9,711 nucleotides of DNA from an uncultured Oscillospiraceae bacterium (GTDB lineage Bacteria > Bacillota > Clostridia > Oscillospirales > Ruminococcaceae): positions 1-9,711 of the forward strand of contig CAJTSZ010000081.1 of NCBI GenBank assembly GCA_910578755.1. Direction: 5' to 3'. Within the stretch, counting starts at the first letter, position 1; every line of letters begins with the position of its first letter. Positions 1 to 6,839 of this stretch are shown one piece after another. The position numbers and the translations under genes were made by a program. Below the pieces are notes generated by a model. That model searched no databases. It was not told the origin of the DNA and was given only the letters and a program-made list of their open reading frames with translations.

Positions 1-1628
1 CCGGCTCTGTGTCCGTTGGGGGGAGTATAGCCCCTTTAATTGAATTGGGCGCCGGCTTTGATATGGACTTAACTGCCCGGGAAAATATTTACCTCAACGG
101 CGCCGTTTTGGGGTACGATACCGCCTTTATGGAGGCAAAGTTCCAGGAAATTATGGACTTTTCCGAGCTTTGGGACTTTGTGGATGTGCCGGTGAAAAAC
201 TTTTCCTCCGGTATGGTGGCCCGCCTGGGCTTTGCCATTGCTACCGTGGTGGTGCCGGATATTTTAATTGTAGATGAAATCCTTGCCGTAGGGGATTTTA
301 TGTTCCAGCAAAAATGCGAACGCAAAATGCAGGAAATGATAGACGCCGGAGCCACCCTAATCTTTGTTTCCCACTCCTCCGACCAAGTGAAAAAGCTGTG
401 TAAAAAAGCCATTTGGCTCAAGCACGGCATCACCCAAATGGTGGGGGACGCCACAGCAGTTTGCGACGCCTATATTCAGGATATGGAAAACGGCGGCCAC
501 GGCCTGGTGCAGGAGCCCCCCTCCCCGCCGGCTTCCCCTGCCCCCCAGCAGGAGGAAGTTATAAAACCGCCGAAAAAGAGTTACCCTTTTTTAAACTACC
601 TGCGGGTTTTGGCCTTAAGCATGGTCGTTTGGGACCACCTGGGCCCTTTCCGCGCCCCCCAGTGGCGGCTGGGCCAGTTGGTGGAAAACACCGTAAACCG
701 CCCTTTGGGAATCATCCAATCCTTTGGCGCCATGGGCGTCATCCTGTTCTTTCTTATCAGCGGCTTTCTTTTAGCCCATGGCGCCGGCAGCAGCCAGGAC
801 AACCGGTGGCGCTTTAGCCTGCGCCGGGTTGGGAAAATTTATCCCCCCCTTGTTTTTTCCTTCCTCAGCTTTTATGTGGTGCAGCGAATAGCGGCCCTGC
901 TGGCCGGCCCTACCTGGTGGAGCCAGTTTTCCCTCCGCCAGTGGGTAATGGGGGGAAGCCTTGCCTGCTATTTCCTGGGGCAGCCCGATGTAATCAACGG
1001 CACTGTATGGTACCTGTTCCCCACATTACTGTTTTACCTCCTGGCCTTTTTGTGCTACCCGTGGCTGAAAAAGCGCCCCGCCCTTTCCATTGTTTTTATG
1101 GAAAGTATTTTGGCCGCGGCAGCCGGCCTTTCCCATATTTTGCAGCTGCCCTTAGTACTGCAAAGTATGGCCGCTATGTCCTGGTACATCTGCTTCCCTG
1201 TGTTTGGCATGCTGCTTTACTACCTCAGCGAAAAAATGCTCCCCCTGTGGCAGTTTTTTGCCCTTGGGGCCGCAAACTACGTGATTTTGCTGAAAAGCAT
1301 GGTTCTCTTTCACCCGGATTACTACGAAAATTCCCCCTATCTTATTTCCTTTGGCTATGCCTTCCTGCTGTTTGCCCTGGTTCTGTCCCTGGGGCAGCAC
1401 TTAAAAGCCAATACTTTGGTGGACAAAATTGCCAAAATCAGCTATTCCGTTTACCTTACCCATATGACCTACGGCAGCCTTATTCTTACCTACCTGGCCC
1501 CTGTTTTAGGCTACACCGCCGCTTTTTTTGTTACATTTTGCCTGGTGGGGGCTGTTGCCCTGGCCCATTACTGCCTTTGCGAACGCCCCGTATCACGCCT
1601 GTTAGGGGCCTTGCTCAAAACTTCCTGA
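1..1628 (+). CDS. Polysaccharide-export ABC ATPase fused to acyltransferase-3 membrane domain (5' partial)
   Basis: The reading frame is open to the left edge (first full codon at 3), so the start and Walker A lie outside; the GTG at 9 is internal. Residues here are counted from that GTG. Residues 1-160 are the second half of a Wzt/TagH-type nucleotide-binding domain: the family segment LGAGFDMDLTARENIYLNG, signature SSGM (66-69), Walker B ILIVDE (85-90), the AVGD D-loop region, and the switch His in FVSHSSDQV (H122). A Pro-rich linker (about 169-189) follows. Residues about 192-539 form a complete acyltransferase-3 (OafA-like) domain: R199 and H210 in LRVLALSMVVWDH, FFLISGFLL (247-255), the basic RR..KIYPP loop (272-280), several hydrophobic helices, the late ISYSVYLTH motif and a C-terminal CERPVSRLL. 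ATPases of this family power export of undecaprenyl-linked glycans; acyltransferase-3 proteins O-acylate sugars. The inferred role is export coupled to acylation of the surface glycan. The fusion is continuous, without frameshift. Confidence 0.9.
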   Translation, partial: GSVSVGGSIAPLIELGAGFDMDLTARENIYLNGAVLGYDTAFMEAKFQEIMDFSELWDFVDVPVKNFSSGMVARLGFAIATVVVPDILIVDEILAVGDFMFQQKCERKMQEMIDAGATLIFVSHSSDQVKKLCKKAIWLKHGITQMVGDATAVCDAYIQDMENGGHGLVQEPPSPPASPAPQQEEVIKPPKKSYPFLNYLRVLALSMVVWDHLGPFRAPQWRLGQLVENTVNRPLGIIQSFGAMGVILFFLISGFLLAHGAGSSQDNRWRFSLRRVGKIYPPLVFSFLSFYVVQRIAALLAGPTWWSQFSLRQWVMGGSLACYFLGQPDVINGTVWYLFPTLLFYLLAFLCYPWLKKRPALSIVFMESILAAAAGLSHILQLPLVLQSMAAMSWYICFPVFGMLLYYLSEKMLPLWQFFALGAANYVILLKSMVLFHPDYYENSPYLISFGYAFLLFALVLSLGQHLKANTLVDKIAKISYSVYLTHMTYGSLILTYLAPVLGYTAAFFVTFCLVGAVALAHYCLCERPVSRLLGALLKTS

Positions 1629-1644
1629 AAGGGGAAAACAATTG

Positions 1645-3522
1645 ATGCCTGACATTAAAATTTTAATTTCCTGCCACAAAGAAGCCAGCCACCCTGAAAG
1701 TAAAATTATGCTCCCCATTCAGGTGGGCGCGGCCAATGCCAAAAAGCGGTTTCCCCATATGCTCCAGGACGACCAAGGGGAAAATATTTCCGCGCAAAAC
1801 CCTATGTACTGCGAGCTCACCGCCCAATACTGGGCCTGGAAGAACTTAGATGCCGACTATTACGGCTTTTGCCATTACAGGCGGTATTTCAGCTTTGCCA
1901 GCCAGCAATTCCCCGAGGATGGCTGGGGCAACATTGCAGAGGATTTTATTGACCAAGCCGCCATTGCCAATTACTGCCTCAACGACCAAGCCATTGCCAG
2001 CCTGGTGCCCCAGTACGATATTATTACAACCACCCGCAAGGACCTGCGGAAAATGCCGGAGCGTTTTTCCTCTGTGGTGGACCAGTATTATAAGGCCAAA
2101 AAGCTCCATAGCAAGGACCTGGACACCATTTTGGAAATTATAGACGAAAAATACCCTCAGTACAGCGCCGCCGCCAAAAAACACTGCCAGGGCCATGTTA
2201 CCAGCTTTTGCAATATGTATATTTTAAAAAAGGAAATCTTTTTTGAATACTGTGCCTGGATGTTTGACATTTTGGAGGAATTTTGCCGCCGCACCGATAT
2301 GTCCCGCTACAGCCAGGAAGCCCTGCGCACCCCCGGCCACCTTTCGGAACGGCTGTTTGGCATTTATTATACCTACCTGCTGGAACGGCAGCCCCAATTA
2401 AAAACAAAAGAGCTGCAATGCGTTTTGTTTCAAAATACGGAGCCAGGGGAAATGCTGGCCCCCGCCTTTAGCGAAAACCAAGTGCCTGTGGTGTTTGCCG
2501 CCAATAACCGCTTTGTCCCCATGGCCGCCGCCTGCATCCGTTCCCTGATTGACCACGCCAACCCCCAATACAATTATGACCTGGTTCTGCTGGAATCCGA
2601 CGTGACCAAGGAAAACAAGGCTATCCTCCTTTCCATACTCCAGGGGCATGAGAATATTTCCCTGCGCTTTTTCAACGCCGCCCGGCTGTTAAAGGGCTAC
2701 CAGTTAAAAGCCAACGCCCACATCAGCGTGGAAACCTACTTCCGTTTTTTAATCCAGGAAATTTTCCCCCAGTACAACAAGGTCCTTTATTTGGACTGTG
2801 ACCTAATTGTTATGGAGGATGTGGCCAAGCTGTACCAGGAGGATGTTTCCCAGTATTTGCTGGCTGCCGCCCGGGACCCGGACTTTTTAGGCCAAATCAA
2901 CGGCGCCAACCCTGCCACCCTGGAATACTGCAAAACCGACCTGCCTATGAAGGACCCCTACAACTACTTTCAGGCCGGCGTGCTGCTGCTTAATATTGAC
3001 GCCATGCGCAGGGCCTATCCCCTGCAGCAATGGCTTACCTTTGCCACCCACCCCTATAAATACAACGACCAGGACGTGCTGAACCTGTACTGCGAGGGGC
3101 GGGTAAAATACCTGGATATGGCCTGGAACCTTATTACAGACTGCGACCATTACCGGGTAAACAACGTGGTCGTTTTTGCCCCGGAGCCAATCTATAAGGC
3201 GTATTTGGCCGCCCACGCCGCCCCTAAAATTATTCATTACGCCGGCTTTTTAAAGCCGTGGCACCGTCCGGATGAAGATTTGGCCCAGGCATTTTGGTAT
3301 TATGCCCGCCAAACCCCCTACTATGAGGAGCTACTGTTCCGTATGAATGAAAGCGCCGCCTGGCATGTGGCCCGCGGGCTGGACCGGCAGCGGGGCTTGT
3401 CCAATATATTCAGCAAAATTGCTGGCTTGCCCCGCCGCATTGTGGACCATTTCCTGCCCAAAGGCACCGCAGGCCGGGAAAAACTGAAAAAGGTGTACCA
3501 TATTTTTGTAAAAGCAAAATAA
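1645..3522 (+). CDS. Two-domain glycosyltransferase: DUF4422 plus GT8
   Basis: The protein has 625 residues from the ATG at 1645. A TTG three bases earlier is in frame, but the AAAGGGG at 1628-1634 is better spaced for the ATG. Residues about 4-262 match DUF4422, a domain common in capsule and polysaccharide loci: ILISCHKE near the start, CELTAQYWAWKN (56-67), YYGFCHYRRYF (72-82), SFCNMYILKKEIFF (187-200) and GHLSERLFGIYYTYL (231-245). Residues about 280-560 form a GT8 retaining glycosyltransferase: PVVFAANNRFVPMAAACIRS at the fold start, metal-binding D-x-D as D384-C-D386 in YLDCDLIV, FQAGVLLLN (442-450), and the C-terminal H-x-x-G-x-x-K-P-W nucleotide-sugar motif (H531 to W539). There is no signal peptide or membrane segment, so it should act in the cytoplasm or at the inner membrane face on a lipid-linked acceptor. 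The gap to the upstream export gene is 16 nt and to glf 19 nt, consistent with one operon. Donor sugar and linkage are not readable. Confidence 0.92.
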   Translation: MPDIKILISCHKEASHPESKIMLPIQVGAANAKKRFPHMLQDDQGENISAQNPMYCELTAQYWAWKNLDADYYGFCHYRRYFSFASQQFPEDGWGNIAEDFIDQAAIANYCLNDQAIASLVPQYDIITTTRKDLRKMPERFSSVVDQYYKAKKLHSKDLDTILEIIDEKYPQYSAAAKKHCQGHVTSFCNMYILKKEIFFEYCAWMFDILEEFCRRTDMSRYSQEALRTPGHLSERLFGIYYTYLLERQPQLKTKELQCVLFQNTEPGEMLAPAFSENQVPVVFAANNRFVPMAAACIRSLIDHANPQYNYDLVLLESDVTKENKAILLSILQGHENISLRFFNAARLLKGYQLKANAHISVETYFRFLIQEIFPQYNKVLYLDCDLIVMEDVAKLYQEDVSQYLLAAARDPDFLGQINGANPATLEYCKTDLPMKDPYNYFQAGVLLLNIDAMRRAYPLQQWLTFATHPYKYNDQDVLNLYCEGRVKYLDMAWNLITDCDHYRVNNVVVFAPEPIYKAYLAAHAAPKIIHYAGFLKPWHRPDEDLAQAFWYYARQTPYYEELLFRMNESAAWHVARGLDRQRGLSNIFSKIAGLPRRIVDHFLPKGTAGREKLKKVYHIFVKAK

Positions 3523-3526
3523 ATGA

Positions 3527-3534
3527 AAAGGAGG
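3527..3534 (+). promoter_or_regulatory. Ribosome binding site fixing the GTG start of glf
   Basis: AAAGGAGG lies 7 nt before the GTG at 3542. No in-frame ATG is near, and the FAD-binding strand begins directly after this codon, so the GTG start is well supported. Confidence 0.85.
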
Positions 3535-3541
3535 TTTTCCC

Positions 3542-4726
3542 GTGGAATATGATGTCATTGTTGTAGGGGCCGGCTTTTCCGGCGCTGTAACAGCCCAGCA
3601 GCTGGCCCAGGCCGGCCAAAAAGTGCTTGTGCTGGAAAAACGCCCCCAAATTGGCGGCAATATGTACGACAGCGCGGACAAAAACGGGGTTCTTGTCCAC
3701 TGGTACGGGCCCCATATTTTTCATACCAGCTCCCAAAAGGTGTGGGAGTATCTCCAGCAGTTTGCCCAGTGGGAACCCTACCAGCATCGGGTATTGGGCC
3801 GCATTGACGGCAAGCTGGTGCCTATCCCCTTTAACTTTACTTCCTTGGACACCCTCTTTCCGCCTTCCCAGGCACAAAAAATAAAGGAAAAACTCCAAAG
3901 CCTGTTCCCCGGCCAGGCCACCGTTTCCGTGCTGGAGCTGCTGGACAGCCCCGACCAAACTGTTTCTGCCTTTGGCAATTTTGTTTTTGAAAAGGTATTC
4001 CTGCATTATACCGCAAAGCAGTGGGGCACGCCCGTTGACCAGGTAGACCGTTCCGTTATTAACAGGGTGCCTGTGGTCCTTGGGTACGACGACCGCTATT
4101 TCCAGGACCCGTTCCAGGCCATGCCCGCTGGCGGCTTTACCCCCCTGTTTAAAAAGCTGCTTTCCCACCCCAACATTGAAGTACGCCTCAACTGTGACGC
4201 CCTGGCCCTGCTCTCCTTAAACCAGCAAACAGGGGAAATCCGCTTCCAGGGCCAGGTTTTTAGCGGCCCCCTTGTGTTTACCGGCCCTGTAGACCAGCTG
4301 TTCGGCTGCCAGTTTGGGCCCCTGCCCTACCGTTCCCTAAACTTAGTGTTTGAACAGCTGGAGTATACTGATTTTCAGCCTGCCGCTGTGGTAAATTACC
4401 CCAATGAGGAGGCATTTACCCGCATTACCGAATTTAAAAAGCTCACCGGGCAGCAGCTCCCTGGCGCCACCACTATTTTAAAGGAATACCCCCTGCCCTA
4501 CTGCCCAGAAAACCCCCAGGGCAATACCCCCTATTATGTCATCTCCTCCCCGGAAAATTTGGCCCGCTACCAGGAGTACGCAAACCTGGCCGCCCTCTTC
4601 CCCAACCTGCACCTGTGCGGCCGCCTTGCCCAGTACAAATACTACAACATGGACGGCGCCATTTTACAGGCCTTAAACCTTTCCCAGCAGCTCCTTGGCT
4701 GCAAGCCTGAACAGGATAAAATATAA
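3542..4726 (+). CDS. glf: UDP-galactopyranose mutase
   Basis: This flavoenzyme interconverts UDP-galactopyranose and UDP-galactofuranose in the cytoplasm, supplying Galf for cell-surface glycans. At 394 residues it has normal family length. Visible features are the N-terminal dinucleotide-binding motif GAGFSG (9-14) after a VIVV strand; LEKRPQIGGN (31-40), which holds the ribose-binding acidic residue; YGPHIFHT (55-62); the KQWG segment (159-162), with Trp161 matching the uridine-stacking Trp of characterised mutases; NRVPVVLGYDDRYFQDPFQ (174-192), with Arg175 matching a catalytic-site Arg; a later YRSLNL Arg; and the C-terminal GRLAQYKYYNMDGAI, which closes over the flavin. Translation starts at a GTG with a strong SD. 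It is the last gene before a terminator in a glycan operon, so a galactofuranose residue in the exported polymer is a reasonable inference. Confidence 0.96.
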   Translation: MEYDVIVVGAGFSGAVTAQQLAQAGQKVLVLEKRPQIGGNMYDSADKNGVLVHWYGPHIFHTSSQKVWEYLQQFAQWEPYQHRVLGRIDGKLVPIPFNFTSLDTLFPPSQAQKIKEKLQSLFPGQATVSVLELLDSPDQTVSAFGNFVFEKVFLHYTAKQWGTPVDQVDRSVINRVPVVLGYDDRYFQDPFQAMPAGGFTPLFKKLLSHPNIEVRLNCDALALLSLNQQTGEIRFQGQVFSGPLVFTGPVDQLFGCQFGPLPYRSLNLVFEQLEYTDFQPAAVVNYPNEEAFTRITEFKKLTGQQLPGATTILKEYPLPYCPENPQGNTPYYVISSPENLARYQEYANLAALFPNLHLCGRLAQYKYYNMDGAILQALNLSQQLLGCKPEQDKI

Positions 4727-4741
4727 CCCCTTAAAACAGAC

Positions 4742-4769
4742 AAAGCCCGGCTTTTGCCGGGCTTTTTTT
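4742..4769 (+). terminator. Intrinsic terminator after the glycan operon
   Basis: GCCCGGC (4745-4751), a TTTT loop and GCCGGGC (4756-4762) form a perfect GC-rich stem that can extend by three A-T pairs. A run of seven T (4763-4769) follows at once. It begins 15 nt after the glf stop, making it a textbook Rho-independent terminator for the polysaccharide transcript. Confidence 0.93.
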
Positions 4770-4770
4770 C

Positions 4771-4935
4771 GTCAAGTATTATAGAAAATAACTATAAAAA
4801 TGTAAAATACTACAAATAAAATCAATTGGAAATTTTGGTAGTTTTATGGTTAAATATCTGAGGGATAGGTTGTTGGTTTTGTATAAATTTGGCCACCTAT
4901 TCTATCATTATTATCCATATAGGAGTGTGTATCCC
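4771..4935 (+). promoter_or_regulatory. AT-rich promoter region and structured leader of the ABC importer operon
   Basis: This stretch without a gene follows the terminator and must hold the importer promoter. The first 80 bases are very AT-rich and contain several weak candidates, for example TTGGAA at 4826 with TTAAAT at 4850 (18-nt spacer); none is convincing enough to fix a start site. Further down, GGGATAGGT (4862-4870) can pair with ACCTATTCT (4895-4903) as a 9-bp stem with two G-U pairs. Inside it, GGTT (4874-4877) may pair with GGCC (4891-4894). The ribosome binding site AGGAG (4921-4925) lies 17 nt beyond the stem. I recognise no known riboswitch class. Confidence 0.45.
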
Positions 4936-5997
4936 ATGAAAACCGCTTCCCTGTCTCCTGCTCCAAAAGCCTCCCGTAAGCTCACAAGGGACCAGCTGCT
5001 GGAACTGGAGCAAAAGGAAAAAACCTCTGCGCAAAAGCTGGCAGATACAGCAATTACCCTGCTGCCTGTTGTTTCCGGGCTGGCCGCCATGTTGGAGTAT
5101 GCTTTGCTTCCCAACGCTTTTGCAAACCCAAGGCCTGCTACATATTTCGTATTCCTGCTTATTTTGTTCTGCCTGTACACTGGCGCCCTTGGGGTTGGCT
5201 TGGTTCAGCTTACTAAGGGGAACAAACACCTAATGCAGCGCCTGCGCCACAAAGCCCCTTTGTATACCCTGTTATTCTTATTGCTGTTGGTGTACGATTT
5301 CCTTACGCTGAAAACCGCTATTTTGCTTCAGCCCTTTTTACCCTGTGTCAACAGCATTTTTAATATTGCCTGGGACGACAGGGAATATTTGATTATCAGC
5401 GCCCTGTACAGCCTGCGCCTTCTGTTTTTTGGTTATTTTATCGGCGTTATTACCGGCCTTGTTACAGGTATTGCCTGCGGCTACAGCCCTAAGGTGCGCT
5501 ACTGGGTAGACCCTGTTATTAAATTTTTAGGCCCTATCCCTTCCTCTACTTGGATTCCAATTATGATGGTCCTTGTTTCCGGCCACTTTTTTGGCGCCTC
5601 TGTTTTTATTATTGCACTGGGCGTTTGGTTTGCCGTTACTGTAGCCTCCATGACAGGTATTTCCAATGTGGATAAGGAATATTTTGAAGCCGCTAAAACC
5701 CTGGGCGCCAGCGAGCAGCAGCTGGTATTCCGCGTTGCCATCCCCCATGCCATGCCCAGTATTTTGCAGGGTATGACCCAAGGCATGAGCACTGCCTGCA
5801 CCGCCTTAATGATTGCAGAAATGATGGGGGTGGAGGCCGGCCTTGGCTGGTACATTACCTGGGCAAAGGCATGGGCAAGCTACAATAAAATGTTTGCTGC
5901 CCTTATTGTTATCTGCCTTTTGTTTACCGCTGTAACAAAGGTGCTGAATATGGTGAAAAAACGTGTGCTTCGCTGGCAGATTGGAGTGGTAAAGTAA
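4936..5997 (+). CDS. ABC importer permease, SsuC/TauC/NitT-type, with extended N-terminus
   Basis: This is the membrane component of an importer of the sulfonate/taurine/nitrate class. The frame is open from 4846, but ATG 4936 is chosen because AGGAG (4921-4925) precedes it by 10 nt and the upstream part would code through the AT-rich leader. The protein has 353 residues. About 1-35 is hydrophilic and charged. Two or so extra hydrophobic helices (about 67-90 and 107-125) come before the usual permease core of about 145-340. The core has the EAA coupling loop EYFEAAKTLGAS (248-259), then VAIPHAMPSIL (267-277), which docks on the ATPase, and the family-like FLGPIPSSTWIPIMMVL (197-213). Ordinary SsuC/TauC proteins have about 250-275 residues, so the N-terminal part is an addition of some 90 residues. 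The ATPase gene starts 1 nt after the stop. Substrate unknown. Confidence 0.9.
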   Translation: MKTASLSPAPKASRKLTRDQLLELEQKEKTSAQKLADTAITLLPVVSGLAAMLEYALLPNAFANPRPATYFVFLLILFCLYTGALGVGLVQLTKGNKHLMQRLRHKAPLYTLLFLLLLVYDFLTLKTAILLQPFLPCVNSIFNIAWDDREYLIISALYSLRLLFFGYFIGVITGLVTGIACGYSPKVRYWVDPVIKFLGPIPSSTWIPIMMVLVSGHFFGASVFIIALGVWFAVTVASMTGISNVDKEYFEAAKTLGASEQQLVFRVAIPHAMPSILQGMTQGMSTACTALMIAEMMGVEAGLGWYITWAKAWASYNKMFAALIVICLLFTAVTKVLNMVKKRVLRWQIGVVK

Positions 5998-5998
5998 T

Positions 5999-6766
5999 AT
6001 GGTACAGACAACTGTTTTAAAGTTAGACGGTGTTTCCAAAAGCTTTGCCAAGGTGGAAAAGGACGATATTACCCATGCCTTGGAAAACATTAACATGGAA
6101 GCTGGCAGCGGCGAATTTATCAGCCTTGTGGGCACCTCCGGCTGCGGCAAATCTACCATACTGCGGCTGATCGCCGGCTTAATTACCCCAACCACAGGCC
6201 AGGTTGCAGTAAATGGAACAGAAGTGCTTGGCCCGGACCCGGACAGAGGTATGGTATTCCAAAAACCAACCCTTTTCCCTTGGCTTACAGTGGAAAAAAA
6301 CCTTTCCTTCAGCCTGCGCATGAAAAATAAGCTGCAAGGCAATGAGGACAAGGTGGCCCGCATGCTGAATGTAATTGGCCTGGAGGATTTTAAGGACGAT
6401 TACCCCGGCCAGCTCTCCGGCGGCATGGCCCAGCGCGTTGCCTTGGCCCGTTCCCTAATAAACGAACCAGACATCCTGCTTTTGGACGAGCCTTTAGGCG
6501 CTTTGGACGCTTTTACCCGCATGAATATGCAGGACGAAATCCTTTCCATCTGGCGGGAGAAAAAACAGCTTGTTATTATGGTGACCCACGATGTGGACGA
6601 AGCCATTTATATGGGCTCCAAGGTCATTGTAATGGAGCCCCATCCCGGCCGCATCAGGGCGCAAATCCCTATTGAAATGGAATACCCCCGCAACCGCAGC
6701 AGCGCCCAGTTTGTTGAGTACAGAAACAGTATTTTAGAAATGCTCAACTATGGCGTCCATGAATAA
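5999..6766 (+). CDS. ABC importer ATPase, SsuB/TauB/NitT-type
   Basis: This cytoplasmic ATPase drives the importer formed with the permease before it and the lipoprotein after it. All nucleotide-binding elements are present in 255 residues, the usual length: Walker A GTSGCGKST (45-53), Q-loop Q88 in VFQKPTLFPWLTV, signature LSGGMAQRVALARSL (139-153), Walker B DILLLDEP (158-165) and switch His197 in MVTHDVDEAI. The FQ.P.LFPWLTV form and the closing segment on hydrophobic/proline-rich EMEYPRNR are typical of the SsuB/TauB group. The start ATG lies 1 nt after the permease stop, with GGAG at 5983-5986 inside the permease gene, so translation is probably coupled. Paralogues for taurine, sulfonates, nitrate and thiamine precursors share these motifs, so the substrate cannot be read from this gene. 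Confidence 0.95.
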   Translation: MVQTTVLKLDGVSKSFAKVEKDDITHALENINMEAGSGEFISLVGTSGCGKSTILRLIAGLITPTTGQVAVNGTEVLGPDPDRGMVFQKPTLFPWLTVEKNLSFSLRMKNKLQGNEDKVARMLNVIGLEDFKDDYPGQLSGGMAQRVALARSLINEPDILLLDEPLGALDAFTRMNMQDEILSIWREKKQLVIMVTHDVDEAIYMGSKVIVMEPHPGRIRAQIPIEMEYPRNRSSAQFVEYRNSILEMLNYGVHE

Positions 6767-6839
6767 CTGTATTGTGTTCCCCCTGGCAGCTTTTGCTGGG
6801 AAATATATTTTTATTTTATGGTAAGGAGAAATGTAAACT

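Noticed and set aside
917..1645. A 242-codon open frame on the + strand inside the acyltransferase domain
   Set aside because: It overlaps a clearly conserved domain in another frame, has no SD, and its Pro/Cys/Arg-rich product looks like out-of-frame reading of C-rich DNA.
3410..4168. A 252-codon open frame antisense to glf
   Set aside because: The opposite strand encodes the conserved mutase throughout; no SD and no recognisable motif on this strand.
4771..4935. A known riboswitch (TPP or guanidine-I) before the importer
   Set aside because: CTGAGGGA at 4858-4865 recalls part of the TPP core, but the other conserved TPP blocks are absent, and no ACGR pair for guanidine-I was found.
6778..6802. 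Hairpin between the ATPase and lipoprotein genes
   Set aside because: Only CAGC-TTTT-GCTG (4 bp) pairs cleanly, with no U-tract; too weak to call a terminator or attenuator.
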